Shown: in pieces, positions 59,126 through 60,326 of the stretch
Numbering within the stretch: position 1 is the stretch's first letter
Layout of the letters: each line of letters starts with the position of its first letter
Assembly: GCA_036010965.1 (NCBI GenBank)
Contig: DASCMO010000012.1
Span: 1 to 60,326 of the forward strand
Direction of reading: 5' to 3'
From: GCA-2686265 sp036010965
GTDB taxonomy: Bacteria > Planctomycetota > UBA1135 > GCA-002686595
Length of the DNA: 60,326 nt
Position numbers and translations under genes: made by a program
Notes under the pieces: model-generated
The model's input: only the letters and a program-made list of their open reading frames with translations
What the model was told of the DNA's origin: nothing
The model's database searches: none

Positions 59126-60326
59126 GAACCGGTTCCTTTCCAGAGCACTCGCGGCTCTGAGGTGGGCGGGGGATCGAAGGACTCCAGGCTGCCGTCGGGC
59201 CAGCGCACGCGTAGACTCTCGATCGGAGCGGTCAGGCCGAAGTATACGGTCCCATCAGCGCTCGAGAGGTAGCTCCGGCAGCGCCCGACGGTCCGACGCT
59301 GGAGACGACCGCCACTCTCGACGATCACGACGGCGCCGGGGACCTCGCGCTGCAGGGCCGGATCCCAAAGGCGCAGGGCGATGGGGCGTCCGCCGCGCGG
59401 CGCCTCGTTGCGCAGAAAGCGCAGGGTGCCGTCGGCACTGGTCAACAGCACGTCGACATCCCCGTCGCCGTCCACATCGCCGGTGGCGAGACCGCGCCCC
59501 ACGCCCGGCGCGTTCCAGAGCGATCCCGCGCGCCCCCGGGCGAGTTCGAACACGCCGGCGCCGTCATTGAGATAGAGCAGGTCGGGTTCGGCATAGGGAG
59601 CCCAGCCCCCGCCCGCCGTCGCGCCCGCGGGCGGGAGCCCGCGCTGGATGCGACCGTCCGCCACGAGCAGATCGAGGTCTCCATCGAGATCGAGATCGAG
59701 GAAGTCCGTACCGAACCCGGTGCGCTCGCTGCTCGAAGCCCCCAGACCGGCGCGGCGCGTCTCGTCTACGAATTTACCCCCGCTTCGCCGCCCATAGAGG
59801 GTGTTGGTTTCCCCTGTCAGGTGGGTCACGAAGAGCTCCTCGATGCCGTCGCCATCCACATCCCCGGCCGTGACGCCCATGCCCGCCTCCGGCCGACCGA
59901 CCGAGTTGAGCGCCAGCCCCAGGCTGAGGGCGCGCTCCAGGAACTGCCCGGGCGCAACCTGCAGCCAGGCGAAGTTGGGTTCTCCGTCGTTGGCCACGTA
60001 GATGTCGGCCCTGCCGTCCTCGTCGAGATCGCCGAACAGCAGGCCGAGGCCCTTGCCCGGGCGCGCGGCGACACCGGCCTCGGCGCTCACGTCGCGGAAA
60101 GTTCCGTCGCCCTGATTGTGATAGAGCACGTCCGCCACACCGGCGAAGCGCTGGGGGCCGGGAAAATCGGTCAGGCCGTCCGAGCCTCGGCGCGCGCGCT
60201 CATGGTCGTAGTCCAGATAACGGGTCACGAACAGATCGAGGAACCCGTCCGCGTCGTAATCGAAGAAGCCGGCGGAAGCGCTCCAACCTTGGGTCGCCAC
60301 TCCCGCCGCCTCACCGACCTCCTCGA
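59122..60326 (-). CDS. ASPIC/UnbV (CRTAC1-like) FG-GAP protein, N-terminus cut by right window edge
   Basis: About 401 C-terminal residues are visible; the frame is still open at base 60326 and continues beyond it. FG-GAP/VCBS calcium sites: FDYDADGFLDLFVTRY, GDLDEDGRADIYVANDG, GDVDGDGIEELFVTHLTG, LDLDLDGDLDLLVADG and GDVDGDGDVDVLLTSADG. The C-terminal ASPIC/UnbV part reads GAVVIVESGGRLQRRTVGR and IESLRVRWPDGSLESFDPPP. It resembles the protein at 43910-45646 in layout, so the window holds two members. The ATGA overlap couples it to the downstream TPR protein. Confidence 0.93.
   Translation of the reverse strand, partial: EEVGEAAGVATQGWSASAGFFDYDADGFLDLFVTRYLDYDHERARRGSDGLTDFPGPQRFAGVADVLYHNQGDGTFRDVSAEAGVAARPGKGLGLLFGDLDEDGRADIYVANDGEPNFAWLQVAPGQFLERALSLGLALNSVGRPEAGMGVTAGDVDGDGIEELFVTHLTGETNTLYGRRSGGKFVDETRRAGLGASSSERTGFGTDFLDLDLDGDLDLLVADGRIQRGLPPAGATAGGGWAPYAEPDLLYLNDGAGVFELARGRAGSLWNAPGVGRGLATGDVDGDGDVDVLLTSADGTLRFLRNEAPRGGRPIALRLWDPALQREVPGAVVIVESGGRLQRRTVGRCRSYLSSADGTVYFGLTAPIESLRVRWPDGSLESFDPPPTSEPRVLWKGTGS

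Overview
The window is about 60 kb of GC-rich (roughly two-thirds G+C) bacterial chromosome with about 37 densely packed genes, most of them for exported proteins. The gene content points to the phylum Planctomycetota: a DUF1587/1592/1585 cytochrome-type protein next to a DUF1552 protein, a DUF1080 protein, Tat-exported Gfo/Idh/MocA oxidoreductases, a sulfatase, SUMF1/FGE-like proteins, a Ser/Thr kinase with DWG in place of DFG, a TIGR02999-type ECF sigma factor, and ASPIC/UnbV (CRTAC1-like) proteins. Four secreted proteins end in the same Cys/Gly-rich C-terminal module (CPCxN...FGDGLRC...WYRDP...GFNLSN), which I associate with marine planctomycetes of the Saltatorellus/Poly30 type. The lineage is inferred from gene content only. 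No rRNA, tRNA, CRISPR array, transposase or phage gene was seen, and no gap longer than 300 bases lacks a gene.

Layout. 1-7838 (minus strand): start of an alpha/beta hydrolase cut by the left edge, a secreted TSP3/lamin-tail protein, a kinase-SUMF1 fusion, and a secreted glucose/sorbosone-dehydrogenase-like protein. 7988-12396 (plus): an apparently shortened multiheme cytochrome, a four-helix membrane protein, an amidohydrolase and a redoxin. 12454-19409 (minus): a beta-propeller di-haem protein and a sortilin-like propeller with PDZ and EF-hand insertions. 19534-23150 (plus): the DUF1592/DUF1552 pair. 23161-28148 (minus): sialate O-acetylesterase, cytochrome b562-like protein, Gfo/Idh/MocA oxidoreductase, SUMF1-like protein. 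28273-30690 (plus): ApbE and a second Gfo/Idh/MocA protein. 30794-43871 (mixed): a CPCxN-domain protein, a secreted glucan-branching-enzyme homologue, a radical SAM/SPASM protein, an extended SDR, a DUF3604 PHP protein, DUF1080, a thioredoxin and a PhoD-like phosphatase. 43910-47549 (plus operon): ASPIC/UnbV protein, homocysteine S-methyltransferase, zinc alcohol dehydrogenase. 47560-51107 (minus): a flavin halogenase-like oxidoreductase, and a sulfatase behind an ECF sigma factor. 51274-60326: a D-aminoacylase-like protein, an arylsulfotransferase-like CPCxN protein with its co-transcribed partner, PepE, a small metal-binding lipoprotein read through a UGA, and a TPR-ASPIC/UnbV pair cut by the right edge.

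The most interesting object is the small gene at 57031-57336. Its HMA (MerP-like) domain has an in-frame UGA exactly where the first metal-binding cysteine of GMTC should be. The frame continues with HMA sequence to a UAG stop. A hairpin with a bulged U and a UGCAGUCUGCA apex, closely resembling the E. coli fdhF SECIS, lies 27 nt after the UGA. I read it as a candidate selenoprotein, annotated here as a single gene. Other points of note: the shared C-terminal module, the cytochrome that seems to have lost its middle, two SUMF1-like domains without the FGE cysteine pair, a D-aminoacylase-like protein without its HxH metal motif, and a secreted branching-enzyme homologue.

Together the genes describe a heterotroph that handles polysaccharides, sulfate esters and acetylated sugars outside the cytoplasm, using many large secreted beta-propeller and haem proteins.
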